A stretch of DNA of 64,000 nucleotides from Saccharomycopsis fibuligera x Saccharomycopsis cf. fibuligera (GCA_001936135.1 CP012810.1:1984001-2048000); one strand, 5' to 3'. Positions 19,447 to 29,928 are shown, numbered from the stretch's first letter. The notes: generated by a model from the letters alone, not told the origin. Translations and numbers: made by a program.

Positions 19447-21870
19447 TTACTCAATTTTCTTTATATCTCCCAAGTCAGAATATTTTTCTGGACTCGAGTC
19501 CAAATCAATCAAGTTATCAACAGATAAATTTTTATGTTGATAATTTGGCTGGCCATTATATCTATTTCTATCAACCATTAGATTTTGTGACTTATTAAAG
19601 CTGTCATTAGCATTTTTATTATTTTTATCTTCATGCATTGCTCTTTCCTCTTCAATAGATAATAATAATCCTTCTTTCACATCAGAATAGAAATTCCAAA
19701 GGGATGAAGAAACAGTCTGCAACACTTCATTTGGATCCTTTGATGATCTGTTGTAATTTGGGTCACTGTTGTTGATGGAGTGGTTAGAAGTATTCGAACT
19801 GCCATCTAATGCGTTGGCCAAATCCACTATCGGTTTATTAATACCATTAACTCGCTGATGATCTTCTAGTTGGTTTTTGCTTTTACTGTTGTTATCATTA
19901 AATAATTCTTTAAAGTTTCTGTTAGAATTGCGTTTCGGAAGTATAATTTTATGATCGCTTAAGTTGATTGATTTTCTATAAGATGGGTTTCTTGAAAGTT
20001 TTAACCCGCCACCGGTGCTAGCAGCGCTGTTGCTATTGCTGCTGCTAGCAGATGAAACACCACTGGCATTTTTAGATAATACTAGCGATGATTTTCTCGT
20101 AGTTTTTTGTTTGTTTGTGTCCGTTTTTGGTGCTGTTTTGCTTGGAGTATTCTGCAAATCAGTATTAAAATCATCATCCCAGTTGAAAAAACTATCATCA
20201 TCATCCTCATCATCATCTAGTAAGTTTCCAGTGGAATTGTGATTGTTGTTTTTCTTTGGGGAATGATGAGCCTTATTTGGTGACAGCCTATTACTGTTAT
20301 TTGTTATATCTGATGGTTTCTGGTTATTATTGTTGCTGCTACTGCTGGCTATTGTAGTATTCGATATTTTTTCAAATTCTGACTGTAGCATGTTATCAAA
20401 TTGCGAAAATAAGTTAAGTGGTTTGGAAATACTATCCCACATAGATAACCTTTTATTTGACGGGCTAGTGTTTTTGGAAACATTGTCGTTTGAGACATTA
20501 GCTACTGTGCCGCCACCAGTACTTACGCCTGCTGTATTAGAAGACTTTGTTGAGTCAACTTCGTTGTTAGTGCCAGCAGTTGAGCCCAATAATCCACCAA
20601 GAAGACTATTAGTGCGATTTCTATTGTTAGCAATACTTGCAGCTGAATGTTGAGGAGATGTTCGACTATTATTTGCATTTTGTTGATGATATCCACTTTG
20701 AGCAAAATTGTGTAACTTGTTGTTTGAGCTGCCTAAATCATTATATAAAGATCTTTGAACTGCTTGCCTAAGCTCATGCAATTCCTTCTTTTCATGATCT
20801 AGAACGTTTTGCAAAGTTTTGATTTCGTCTTTCAATTCAACTACTCGCATTTCTTTGAGTGCAAGTAATCGCAACTTTTCTTTAGTTTCGTCAAGAGGGC
20901 TAGGAGATGCAGCTGCGGCCGCAGCAGAAGCAGAAGCGGCTGGTACTGGCTTTCTAATGTTTGACTGTGTGCTATCTTGGCTATCGGTTGATTTTGACGC
21001 TTGATGCTGTAACGATCTCATTGACAGTGAAGTAGATAATGATCTACTCAAATTCGTGGCTCTTTTACCATGTGGTGCTTGCGTTGCTTGTTGACCTTGT
21101 TGACCTTGTAGGGATTTACTGTAAAATGGGGAAGTTGGGTTGCTGTAGTATAAACTGGAAGATCTTTTTAAACTAAGAGATCTAGAATGTGGTGAAGAAG
21201 CAGTAACAGGAAACCCATTAGGCACCACCGGAGAATTATTAGCGCTAACAGAATTTCTAATATTGCTATTAACATTTCCGTTACCAATGCCATTACCGAT
21301 AGTGTTAGCGCTAAGAGTACTGTTAAATATTGGTGATGGTGCAGTACTCATGCTACGTCTATGAAACGAAGCAGAACGCAAAGGAGGCGAAGTTATCAGC
21401 GAGCCAATAATATCATCGGGTCCATTGGGGCTATCGGTGATGGTGATTCCCAAATTGAAACCACTTCGCGAGAATTTTCTGCCGTGATTTGGTTTGGCGT
21501 TGGTGTTGGCGTTGGCGTTGGCGTTGGCGCTTTGATTCAAAGAATTTTTTAATGGTGTGAGCTTGGAGTGGTTGGCGGATGATGAGTTAATATCTGACAT
21601 GTTTTGATGTTGTTGCGAATGTGACTGCGATATGCTCAAAGAAGGGTTAGCAGAAACAGGAGCATCTGGGGAGTAATGTTGGCTGTGATGACTTAAACCG
21701 TCAACAGCGGCAGTGCTTGGCTTGGGAGTCGGCGAAGAAGCGGAATGGATCTCCTCGCTGCTGGATTCTGAGTCTGAGTGGGGCAACAGAGCACGGTCGT
21801 GGTCGTCCTGGGTGCTCTTGTGGGAGAAGATGGAGTCCTGGGTGGAGTCTATGGAGGGATGGGAGGGCAT
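19447..21870 (-). CDS. TDA11: Tda11-like protein (at least 807 aa)
   Basis: This matches S. cerevisiae Tda11 in three ordered islands. A coiled coil RLLALKEMRVVELKDEIKTL...HELRQAVQRSLY lies near residues 325-375. SMWDSISKPLNLFSQFDNML lies near 470-500. SSSLWNFYSDVKEGLLLSIEEE lies near 715-740. Between them are long Ser/Asn-rich disordered segments, many S-P sites and several SRSLS-type basophilic kinase sites. The molecular role is unknown; the yeast deletion is sensitive to topoisomerase I damage. The first in-frame ATG is at 21870, but the frame stays open 52 codons further up to 22026 with Gln/His-rich sequence, so the true start or a 5' exon is unsettled. Confidence 0.85.
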   Translation of the reverse strand: MPSHPSIDSTQDSIFSHKSTQDDHDRALLPHSDSESSSEEIHSASSPTPKPSTAAVDGLSHHSQHYSPDAPVSANPSLSISQSHSQQHQNMSDINSSSANHSKLTPLKNSLNQSANANANANTNAKPNHGRKFSRSGFNLGITITDSPNGPDDIIGSLITSPPLRSASFHRRSMSTAPSPIFNSTLSANTIGNGIGNGNVNSNIRNSVSANNSPVVPNGFPVTASSPHSRSLSLKRSSSLYYSNPTSPFYSKSLQGQQGQQATQAPHGKRATNLSRSLSTSLSMRSLQHQASKSTDSQDSTQSNIRKPVPAASASAAAAAASPSPLDETKEKLRLLALKEMRVVELKDEIKTLQNVLDHEKKELHELRQAVQRSLYNDLGSSNNKLHNFAQSGYHQQNANNSRTSPQHSAASIANNRNRTNSLLGGLLGSTAGTNNEVDSTKSSNTAGVSTGGGTVANVSNDNVSKNTSPSNKRLSMWDSISKPLNLFSQFDNMLQSEFEKISNTTIASSSSNNNNQKPSDITNNSNRLSPNKAHHSPKKNNNHNSTGNLLDDDEDDDDSFFNWDDDFNTDLQNTPSKTAPKTDTNKQKTTRKSSLVLSKNASGVSSASSSNSNSAASTGGGLKLSRNPSYRKSINLSDHKIILPKRNSNRNFKELFNDNNSKSKNQLEDHQRVNGINKPIVDLANALDGSSNTSNHSINNSDPNYNRSSKDPNEVLQTVSSSLWNFYSDVKEGLLLSIEEERAMHEDKNNKNANDSFNKSQNLMVDRNRYNGQPNYQHKNLSVDNLIDLDSSPEKYSDLGDIKKIE

Positions 21871-21999
21871 ACTGTGGTTAGTGTAGATTGCACTGTTTGA
21901 GTAGACTTGTAGGCTGGTGTCAGAAGCAAAAGAAGAGATATAAGTCTGGTATTGATGCTGATGCTGAGGTTGGTGATTGAGATTGTGTGGCCATAACAA

Positions 22000-22278
22000 A
22001 TTCTGAGGCGAAATCCGCTGCTGCCGTCAGATACGTTTCTTTGCATGAATACACAGGGCGTGCCTTTTTAGTCATGTGAGTTGGCATGTGACCAAAAGGG
22101 GGAATTCGTCAACTGACAAGTCATGTGCCATTTTTTCTGCTTTGTCTTTTTTCTTTTTTTTTTTGGTGCGATGATCTTCGCTCGTTTGACAGAATCAGTA
22201 ATCTGGTGAACGAATTGAATCAGTGAAAAGAATAGATGATCTGGTACTTAAACCCGGAAAACTATCAACCACACAACA
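22000..22278. promoter_or_regulatory. TDA11/RAD14 divergent promoter with three CATGTG boxes
   Basis: CATGTG occurs at 22073-22078, 22085-22090 and 22122-22127. Two are in the context TCATGTG and one is GCATGTG. Three copies in 55 bp are more than expected by chance and suit a bHLH-type factor, but no factor can be named. Confidence 0.4.
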
Positions 22279-23292
22279 ATGGACAAAGTATCCAAGCTCA
22301 CTGCCGAGCAAAAGCGCAAGAAGCTCGAGGCCAACCGCGCAAAAGCTCTCCAGCGCAAGCAGCAGCTCATAAGAGGCATCAGCGGCGGCAGCAACGCCAG
22401 TGGCGGATTGCCACTACTGAATACCACTTCAGCTGGTAACAACTCCAGAGCAAACAGCTACAATAACAACAACAAACCTTCAAATAATGTTCAAGATAGC
22501 AGAAGCGCTCAAGATGCCAAAAGTGCTCAGGAAAACAAAAAGTCCAAGTACAAGTATCGCAACATGATCAAGAAAAGTGACTATATTCAATATGACATTG
22601 CCAACACTGAGGACTTGAAGGGCGGTTACTTGCTTGAACCACTGCGCAATGACAATAACGGCGAGAAAAACACGCTCGAGGATTGGAAAGAAAAAGAAAG
22701 AATGAAACAGGAATTTATTGTCAAAGATCCTCCGCCTCCAGTAGACATTCAAAATGCGCCTAAATGCTACGAGTGCAATACTATTGACATTAATCAGCAA
22801 TTCTACACAGTCTATGGCTGCAGAGTATGCAACAAGTGCAAGGAGAAATTCCCGGAAAAATATTCATTGTTAACCAAGACTGAATGCAAACAAGATTATT
22901 TCCTAACGGAGCCTGAATTAATGGATACAACCATTTTCAGCAAGATTGAAAAGCCTAATCCACATCATAATTTCTCCCGAATGCAGTTATATTTACGTTA
23001 TCAAATTGAAGAGTTTGCTTTCAAGAAATGGGGAGGAGCAGACGGGTTAGACGCAGAATGGCTAAGGAGACAGCAACAAAAGATGGACCGTAAGAATAAA
23101 CGATTTGAAACAAAATTACAAGAAATGAAGATGAGAACAAGAGCCGAAGAATATACGCGAAAATTAAGAGAAAAGGCTAACGATGGTTATGGCCATGTTC
23201 ATGATTGGTCAGCGCCTCTACAAATGGAAGGAGCTGTAGTTAAAAGACGATGTATTGATTGCGGTTTGGAAACGGAGGAGATTTCATTTTAG
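22279..23292 (+). CDS. RAD14: Rad14/XPA nucleotide-excision-repair protein (337 aa)
   Basis: This DNA-damage verification factor of nucleotide excision repair binds kinked DNA and TFIIH. Order: a basic N-terminal helix (residues 1-30), an Asn/Ser-rich linker, the segment KYKYRNMIKKSDYIQYD (90-106), then the zinc finger C163-x2-C166-x17-C184-x2-C187, with exactly XPA spacing. The DNA-binding domain follows, with DYFLTEPEL and RMQLYLRYQIEEFAFKKWGG, and a long basic helix at 250-300. It ends in a short C-terminal segment with a CxxC (CIDC), as in Rad14. Length is normal. A 43-T run begins 41 bp past the stop. Confidence 0.95.
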   Translation: MDKVSKLTAEQKRKKLEANRAKALQRKQQLIRGISGGSNASGGLPLLNTTSAGNNSRANSYNNNNKPSNNVQDSRSAQDAKSAQENKKSKYKYRNMIKKSDYIQYDIANTEDLKGGYLLEPLRNDNNGEKNTLEDWKEKERMKQEFIVKDPPPPVDIQNAPKCYECNTIDINQQFYTVYGCRVCNKCKEKFPEKYSLLTKTECKQDYFLTEPELMDTTIFSKIEKPNPHHNFSRMQLYLRYQIEEFAFKKWGGADGLDAEWLRRQQQKMDRKNKRFETKLQEMKMRTRAEEYTRKLREKANDGYGHVHDWSAPLQMEGAVVKRRCIDCGLETEEISF

Positions 23293-23331
23293 TTTAAATA
23301 ACTATTTTAGTTGTATCATAGTATTATTGTT

Positions 23332-23333
<2 letters not shown>

Positions 23334-23376
<43 letters not shown>
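23334..23376 (+). repeat. 43-nt poly-T tract
   Basis: An uninterrupted run of 43 T lies just downstream of the RAD14 stop and before the convergent PCD1 end. It is the longest homopolymer I saw in the window and may act as a nucleosome-excluding element. Confidence 0.9.
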
Positions 23377-23553
23377 CACAGTTATTGCATTTATTTTCAA
23401 GTCATCTCGTTTCATTTCATTTCATCCTATATTACCCCATATATACACATCATAACATTTCGCTTATGAATGGCTATTTTAGCATGTACCATAAACACCA
23501 ATATTGCTTTACCTCTTTCCATCTCACATTGTAGCCCTTTGTGTAGGTGCCTC

Positions 23554-24639
23554 CTATATCTTTGCATTGGTATTGTAGATCTTGGTCAACCGGTCAAATT
23601 CCTCTACTGGCAACGTATCACCAAAAGATGTCTTTTTATCACCATTGATAATCTTCACCTCAAAATCGCTTCTTTTCCCAGGTTGCAATTGACCACCCTT
23701 GACACTTAATGAGTACAATAATTCTTCTTCTCCGATTGCTGCTTTGTCATTCCAATACAGGGACCCTTCATACGTTATCAGAGCAAGTTCGTGTAAAATG
23801 TTTGCCGTTAGTCCCCAAACATTTCTTACCGGCACGGAGGTTTGTTCTGGTTGCTTGACTGCTTCTTCACGCGCTTGGTTTAACGATGATTGTTTATCGT
23901 TTATACTAAAACTTTCTCCGTCATCCGATGACAAATCATCAATTTCATTAAGCCAACCCACTTCATGTTGTTCATTCGTCGCAGGAAACAAAAACGATCG
24001 GTATTGCCATTTGATTCCTGCCCAATTAGTGCTGATGGTTTTCTTGTCCACCAATTCCTTTGGCTTTGGCTGTAATTCGTCGCTATTGGCAATCTTTCTG
24101 GCTTTGCGTTGGTCAAAGAATTCCCTCAAAGGCACAGAAAACACACTACTACTTTCACCGGGATTCAAAGCCAACTTCAACGCTTTATTTAAGATATTAT
24201 AATCACTGCTTCCATCACTCAAGTCACTGGATTTCAAAATCCCAACACATGGTCTAACCGCAAGCAAAGTTCTAGCCAAAAAGCAGGGCAATGTGGCAAG
24301 TTTTTCAATTTGGAGTCCCATTAGTCCAAGTTGTTCATTATTCAGCGGTAATCCAATTTCTTCAAAAGATTCCCTCCTAGCAGTTTCCCATTCTGATTCT
24401 AGCCCATTGTCTGCCTTGCCGCCAGGAAACGAAATATGGCCACTAAAATTACGCAAGTTTCTAGACCGTTTGGTTAAAATCACTCTAAGTTCTCCATATT
24501 TGCCCATAAATAGGAGCACGAGCACCGCGGAGCGCCGAGCTATGGGGAGCTTGTGCCATACGGAAGTAGTGGAATTGTTATTGAAATACGTCGGTTGATA
24601 GTTTTTAATATTGTCAAGGTACTTTATCTCTGATGTCAT
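23554..24639 (-). CDS. PCD1: Pcd1-type Nudix CoA diphosphatase, peroxisomal (361 aa)
   Basis: It hydrolyses CoA and CoA derivatives, favouring oxidised CoA disulfide, inside peroxisomes. The Nudix box spans about residues 73-97: GGKADNGLESEWETARR, then E90 and EE at 93-94 before IGL. It has six rather than five residues between the Gly and first Glu, as in S. cerevisiae Pcd1. The preceding SGHISFPGG is the UPF0035/CoA signature. The C-terminus is Asn-Ala-Lys-Ile, and AKI is a working PTS1 in Candida tropicalis peroxisomal proteins, which supports a peroxisomal site. A 60-80 residue Ser/Glu insert splits the C-terminal half. TGACGTCA lies 45 bp upstream. Confidence 0.92.
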   Translation of the reverse strand: MTSEIKYLDNIKNYQPTYFNNNSTTSVWHKLPIARRSAVLVLLFMGKYGELRVILTKRSRNLRNFSGHISFPGGKADNGLESEWETARRESFEEIGLPLNNEQLGLMGLQIEKLATLPCFLARTLLAVRPCVGILKSSDLSDGSSDYNILNKALKLALNPGESSSVFSVPLREFFDQRKARKIANSDELQPKPKELVDKKTISTNWAGIKWQYRSFLFPATNEQHEVGWLNEIDDLSSDDGESFSINDKQSSLNQAREEAVKQPEQTSVPVRNVWGLTANILHELALITYEGSLYWNDKAAIGEEELLYSLSVKGGQLQPGKRSDFEVKIINGDKKTSFGDTLPVEEFDRLTKIYNTNAKI

Positions 24640-24683
24640 GATGGCTTATTTCAATGGGTAAATATTCCTAATGAATGATTGTT

Positions 24684-24691
24684 TGACGTCA
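24684..24691. promoter_or_regulatory. Perfect CRE palindrome TGACGTCA upstream of PCD1
   Basis: This 8-bp bZIP (ATF/CREB) site lies 45-52 bp upstream of the PCD1 ATG. It could bind a Sko1- or Aca-type factor, so stress-linked control is possible. It is a single site seen by eye. Confidence 0.35.
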
Positions 24692-24919
24692 AAGAGGCAA
24701 AAAGATGAGAAGACATCTTTTAAGATTCAACGTTTTTTGTTTTTCGTGGCATTGCGCGAAGGTAAACAGAGGGGCAAGGACAAGAGTCACCGGGAGTCAC
24801 TCGCTCGAGAGTTATTACAATAAAGCTAATTGAATATGAAATCGTGAATTAATACCGTCATGCCATATATGCTACATGCTATATGCTATATGCTATTTAC
24901 AAATAATCTCTCCTTGGCT

Positions 24920-25999
24920 TTATTTGATGGCCTTGACTGCATTTGTGCTTACTAGGTAAGATCCACCGCCCAAGACAGTGGTAAGCCCGACAAAGTAACC
25001 GTACCACTCAAACGCCACATTGAACAACCCAAGCATATCGCCCGTCATCAAGGGACAAATCACGGGCTTAAAGATAGTTATGGTGATGTAAACCATTTGG
25101 AAACCCGTGTTAAATTTCGAAATCATTGTTGGCGTAACTTTGACACTGGGAATACTGAAATCCCAGTAACGCCAAAATGTCTTTGGTGCCGGTAATGTTC
25201 TATAACGAATGACAATCGCTAATAGGCCCATGAATATGTCTTTACCAAGGATCAAACTGGCCAAATATAGGGGAAACTCATTGGATAATGCAAGACTTGC
25301 AGTAGTGATGATCATGAGAAGTTTATCTGCCATTGGATCAATGATACTGCCAACAATGGTTTTCAAGTTATATTTACGGGCAATCATCCCATCAATGAAA
25401 TCAGTGACGCAAGAGTAAATGAAAAGAGGTAAAGCAATGGAAATTTGGTTCTTCATAATGAAGTACCCAATTGCTGGTGCGGCGATGAGCCGCGTTAGTG
25501 TGAGGAAATTAGGAGTAGTGTAAATGTTTTCATGTTTGGGAATGATCTTTTTCATTGGCTCAGTAATGATTTTTTTTTGTAGATCTTTGGATTTTTCATA
25601 TATGGCTTGGACATTTTTAGATTGTTGTGCAGAATTCATCATCTGAGTGGTTTTTGTCTTAAGCTTTTGTGCGTATATTTGCGGTGTGGTCTTTATTGGT
25701 TGTTGCTTGTCTTGCTCCAGGAGGTTATTACCCTTGCTGGATTCATTAGCATCATCGTTGTTCTTATTATTATTCTGTATCCAGTTACACCCACCACTGC
25801 TAAAGAATCTCGTTGTCGTTTTGAACAGAAACTTGTTGACACTATGGTTGCCGTAATGGCAATCATTGATAAAGCCCACCGGATAGCGTAAAGTGGTGAA
25901 ATGTCGCTGGAATCCATTGAAGCATCGTTGCGAACTGAGCCTATTTATGCTGGTGCAAAAAGCGCTAAGCTGTGTTTTCAAAGAGATTGCCTGATGCAT
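24920..25999 (-). CDS. CRD1: Cardiolipin synthase Crd1, mitochondrial (359 aa)
   Basis: It makes cardiolipin from CDP-diacylglycerol and phosphatidylglycerol in the mitochondrial inner membrane. Residues 1-70 are rich in Arg/Ser/Phe and poor in acidic residues, so a presequence is likely. The CDP-alcohol phosphatidyltransferase motif is intact: D203-G-x2-A-R208-x8-G217-x3-D221-x3-D225. Several hydrophobic spans follow. YTTPNFLTLTRL before the first span and the family's usual ending arrangement fit. A Lys/Gln/Thr-rich spacer (75-150) lies between the presequence and the domain. The gene is on the same strand as PCD1, 280 bp downstream of it. Confidence 0.94.
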   Translation of the reverse strand: MHQAISLKTQLSAFCTSINRLSSQRCFNGFQRHFTTLRYPVGFINDCHYGNHSVNKFLFKTTTRFFSSGGCNWIQNNNKNNDDANESSKGNNLLEQDKQQPIKTTPQIYAQKLKTKTTQMMNSAQQSKNVQAIYEKSKDLQKKIITEPMKKIIPKHENIYTTPNFLTLTRLIAAPAIGYFIMKNQISIALPLFIYSCVTDFIDGMIARKYNLKTIVGSIIDPMADKLLMIITTASLALSNEFPLYLASLILGKDIFMGLLAIVIRYRTLPAPKTFWRYWDFSIPSVKVTPTMISKFNTGFQMVYITITIFKPVICPLMTGDMLGLFNVAFEWYGYFVGLTTVLGGGSYLVSTNAVKAIK

Positions 26000-27419
26000 T
26001 GGTGGCCCGGTAGTTGTTATTCTAAAGTTTGTGTTTTTCTGTCTTGGGGTAGGCCACTGGGTTGTGCTGTCTTATGGCACAGTCTAATTAAACCCTTGAA
26101 GCTGATTGCAGTAAAAAAAATGCTTTTTTACTTTGGTTTCTGGTCTTTGGTTTTTGAATTTCCGCTTTTGGTTTTTTTTTTTTTTTTTTTTGGTGCTCTG
26201 CCGGAAATCTCGAGAGCCGAATTTCTTTTCATCTGATCCGCTCAGCATTATGTGGGATACGAAATGCTAAATGGGATCTTTACAGGACTATAGCATTTCA
26301 TTTAGTTAAGCTCAAAAAAAAATTGAATTTTTGAAATTAATCAGTAGTTGGATTTATTAATCAAAGTCGAAAATATTTTAAATAAAAAATAAAAAATAAA
26401 AAATTGGTATACAGAAGATGTACCCTCGATTTAATCAAAAAGGTTTACAAAACTGCTTAAGGTCATACCGAGTTAATAGCCAAGTAAGGCCAGTTAAGTT
26501 TGTAAATCTGCATATATTGCCCATATTTCTCAATATTGTGTGTCTCAACTTATCAGGCGATGGAACTTTGGTTCCAAAACTAGGAAACTGTTGAATATTA
26601 ATTTATGAAATCGGGAATTCGGGAATTCGGGAATTATTTCATTAATTGAGAGAAATCTCTAAGGTAGGTAATTTTATTACCCCCAAAGAATTGTGGCCCT
26701 TAGCTTACACAAAGTCCTCATACTTTCGGGAATGTTATCTGTCTTGCTCAAACCCAAATCATGCATTTCATTATCCAGTAAATTACTTTGAAGAAAAAGT
26801 TCTTCACGGTTGGGTAAAGGAACGATATTGGTTAAAAAAAGAGAAGGCAGAAAGTATGGAATTGAGACAGCAATTGCCGAGTCAAAACAGTAAAATCTAA
26901 ATACAAATAATCAACACGGCGGGATATTGAAGAAAAGTGTTTAAAATTTATTATTGTGCTACATGGAAGAAAGAGAAAAAATTGACAGTTCGAAATAATG
27001 TGGAAAGATCAATAGACGCAAGACAAGATAACTACAATAGCCAATTTTGCAGCTTGCAATAGCCTGTGTTGTACCTTATTTCACATCATAAGTCTGAGAA
27101 GAGCTATCTGGAGAGTAATTGCCTCAAGTTTGAGCACCTATTTTCTGTTGTATTTCAAAGCTTGACAGTATACTTTTTTATGGTTTTTAGGCACTAATCG
27201 TAAAACACTAGATATCTATAGATTTTGAAAATTGCTACGCTGTAAAGAAAACTTTTCTATATGAAATTACATAATGAAGAAGACAATTGTAGCATGCCAT
27301 GATTAACACTATAAAAGAAAAGTTTGAATTAAATAAATTAAGCAAAATTAGAAAAAACCATTATGAAGAAAATAACTAAAATACGCCGTCGTTTTTCGTT
27401 AGTACTTTTTTTCAACTCC
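26000..27419. other. Gene-free AT-rich region
   Basis: I see no convincing gene. A frame at 26646-26900 (VGNFITPKELWPLAYTKSSY...) has mixed, protein-like composition but no usable ATG, so it may be a decayed gene fragment. A T run is at about 26172-26190 and a triple 8-bp repeat at 26611-26634. Confidence 0.45.
26611..26634. repeat. TCGGGAAT x3 tandem repeat
   Basis: Three perfect 8-bp units sit in AT-rich non-coding DNA and overlap GAATTC palindromes. Confidence 0.85.
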
Positions 27420-29024
27420 TCATCTTGCAAAAGTAATGTCATCGATTCTCAAAATGGATTTAACACACTCGCTAGCAAGGGTAATGGCGCTAATGTTGAC
27501 CAACACTGGCTGCAACACATTTTCAGTATATGTGTTACTAGCAGCCGATCTTCTAACAGAAATACCAGCATATTTTTCTCCATTTTCGTGTTTATTTCTT
27601 AATTCTGTCACCACCTTGATACTGTTCAAACCAGCATTTTCAGCTAATATAACTGGTATGATTTCCAAAGCTTCAGCAAATTCTTTAAAGCAGAAAGATT
27701 CAGTACCGGACAACTCTCTAGATTTCTTCAATAATTGTCTGGAAACTTCAATTTCTGGAGCACCACCACCAGCAATTAAACCCCTTTCTTTGACCAAACA
27801 ACGAATGACACAAAGTGCATCATGAATAGATCTTTCAGTTTCGTCCAATACCAAATTGTTGGCACCTCTTACTATCACCGACACCGTTGGTTGAACTATG
27901 TTTTTTATTCCAGTGATTTTGACAATCTTGGAGCCATTGGACTCGGTTTCTTCTATCAAATCAGCTTGACCTAATTTGTCTTCAGTGAAAGAATCAATAT
28001 CAGCAATCGGTTTGCATCCCAATGATTTAGCAATAAATTCAACCTCATCTCTTTCAATATCTTTAATAACAAGAATATTCAATCTTGACAAGAAATGTAA
28101 AGCCAAATCATTAACAGCATCTCTCAAGATGGATTTCTGAATCAATATAACATTACATTTGGATTTTTTAATTTTTTTGCACATATTCAACAAGTATGCT
28201 CTTTCTTCTTTCAATATCTTGTCCATCTGTCTGTAATCATTAATAACAATGTTATTTTCCATATCAGGCTTTGGTGGAGATAATTGAAATTGGATCAAAC
28301 CAATCTTAGCCTTCTCGACTCTAATTGGGCCTCCAGCTGATTTGATAACGTTTTGATTTAATACAATCCCGTCAATCAATTGAGTATCATCAATGGTGCC
28401 ACCCAATTTCTTAATGATTCTAATATCGTTCAAATCGACCACGTTTGGTTTGTTCACCGAGTCATGAATTCTCAACACAGAATCCACACTCAATGGCGCC
28501 AACAAGTTGGAATGTTGTGACACGATCTTAGAAGACAATGAAGTAGAGGCAGCTTTGATCAATGCCTCACGATCTTCCAATGAGATCTTTTGAGCCATTT
28601 CTTGCAAAATCAATACTGCTTCGCCAGCAGCTCTTTGGAAAGATTCAGCAATAATGGTTGGATGGATGCCCTTTTTCAATAATTTTTCAGCAGCGCCTAA
28701 TAATGCCCCAGTTAAAACAACAACTGAAGTAGTACCATCACCGGCTTCAACATCTTGAGCTTGAGAAACATCAACAAGCATTTTAGCTGCTGGATGTAAA
28801 ACTGCCATGTGTTTCAAGATAGTGTGTCCATCATTAGAAATGATAATTTGCCCTTTGCCTGTTTTAATCATCTTATCCATCCCTTTTGGCCCAAGAGAGG
28901 TTTTAATCGCATCTGCAACCGCTCTAGCTGCCAAAATGTTGGAGTTTCTCACTTCTTGTGGCTTTTCCTTGTCCTTGAATGTGGCATTGGATGGCAAGGC
29001 CTTTAATGCTGCTTTTGATGCCAT
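27420..29024 (-). CDS. CCT4: CCT delta subunit of the TRiC/CCT chaperonin (534 aa)
   Basis: This is one of eight paralogous subunits of the cytosolic chaperonin that folds actin and tubulin. Group II chaperonin motifs: [10 protein letters not shown] at 43-52, NDGHTIL at 64-70, and the ATPase GDGTT at 95-99. The later ATPase/intermediate motif is [14 protein letters not shown]. Subunit identity comes from [22 protein letters not shown] and [10 protein letters not shown] (the apical region of delta), and from the ending LRIDDI. Full length, with no insertions. The closest neighbours are an LRR gene remnant upstream and a gene-free region downstream. Confidence 0.94.
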   Translation of the reverse strand: MASKAALKALPSNATFKDKEKPQEVRNSNILAARAVADAIKTSLGPKGMDKMIKTGKGQIIISNDGHTILKHMAVLHPAAKMLVDVSQAQDVEAGDGTTSVVVLTGALLGAAEKLLKKGIHPTIIAESFQRAAGEAVLILQEMAQKISLEDREALIKAASTSLSSKIVSQHSNLLAPLSVDSVLRIHDSVNKPNVVDLNDIRIIKKLGGTIDDTQLIDGIVLNQNVIKSAGGPIRVEKAKIGLIQFQLSPPKPDMENNIVINDYRQMDKILKEERAYLLNMCKKIKKSKCNVILIQKSILRDAVNDLALHFLSRLNILVIKDIERDEVEFIAKSLGCKPIADIDSFTEDKLGQADLIEETESNGSKIVKITGIKNIVQPTVSVIVRGANNLVLDETERSIHDALCVIRCLVKERGLIAGGGAPEIEVSRQLLKKSRELSGTESFCFKEFAEALEIIPVILAENAGLNSIKVVTELRNKHENGEKYAGISVRRSAASNTYTENVLQPVLVNISAITLASECVKSILRIDDITFAR

Positions 29025-29300
29025 TTTGCTTGAATTTTGTTTATATTTGGAAATGATATCTATAGTATGATCAATAGGGTTGAAACAAAAAGCTTGAGGC
29101 CACTCTATCTATTATTACTGGTTTTCTGCTTATTTACTAATTCGTCGCCCTAATATTTTTTTTCTTTGATCTTCAACATTTTTTTCAGCGGCAGAATGAC
29201 AGCACCCGACCGACATTGGTATATAAATATGCGGGTAACCCAGTGTTAAAAAATGTATAACATGCATTCGGATATATTCCCCATAATATCACCCGAGGCA

Positions 29301-29928
29301 TCAAAATGCTACAGATAAACGAAGTTGATCAGAAGTGCGATTTATGGTAAAAGCAATTAAGATTCTTTGCATAGCATAAAAATTGTACACGCACTCTTTT
29401 CCTGTACCGTAACCTTGTCTGGTCACACACTCTTCATCTGTAAATGGTATTTCTTGGAATGGTAAAATTCGACGAAGCAAAATAAATCCCAAATCCAGTT
29501 TTTTCAGGAATGACAACAGTTCCAAAGTCATTCGGAAGTTGACTGAAAAAATTGCGCGAAAGCAGAAGTACGTTTAAGCTGCCCATTTTTGGAAAATTGT
29601 CAACAATAGTAATTTGATTACTGGAAAGAATTAGTATTTGTAGTTTATTCAAGTTGCTGAAACTACCTGGAATGTATCCTATACTATTCCACGTTTTACT
29701 ATTCCACGTTAAATCAAGATATTTCAACTTTGCAAATTTCGATACCTTATCAATATGCTTGCCTATATCACTAGGTAAACGTAAACCTTTGAAGTGTTTT
29801 GGTAATCTGTCTTGCTCAAAGCAATCGGTACCATGAGTTGCCATACAACCTTCCTCCAAGTTTGGTAATTCAGACAAATCAATCATATATGGCAATCGGG
29901 AACCAATATCCATTTCTAATTTTTTCAA
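29301..29928 (-). pseudogene. Decayed leucine-rich-repeat protein gene
   Basis: On the minus strand a frame carries LRR units: KFAKLKYLDLTWN, FSNLNKLQILILSSNQIT, KMGSLNVLLLSRNFFSQLPNDFG. After about 29531 the sense passes to another frame (LELLSFLKKLDLGF... then IPFTDEECVTRQGYGTGKEC), so there is one apparent frameshift. There is no ATG at the 5' end and stops lie directly above it, so the N-terminus is missing. It is a host gene remnant, probably of the LRR families found in Candida relatives. A sequencing error cannot be excluded for the shift, but the lost start argues for true decay. Confidence 0.65.
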
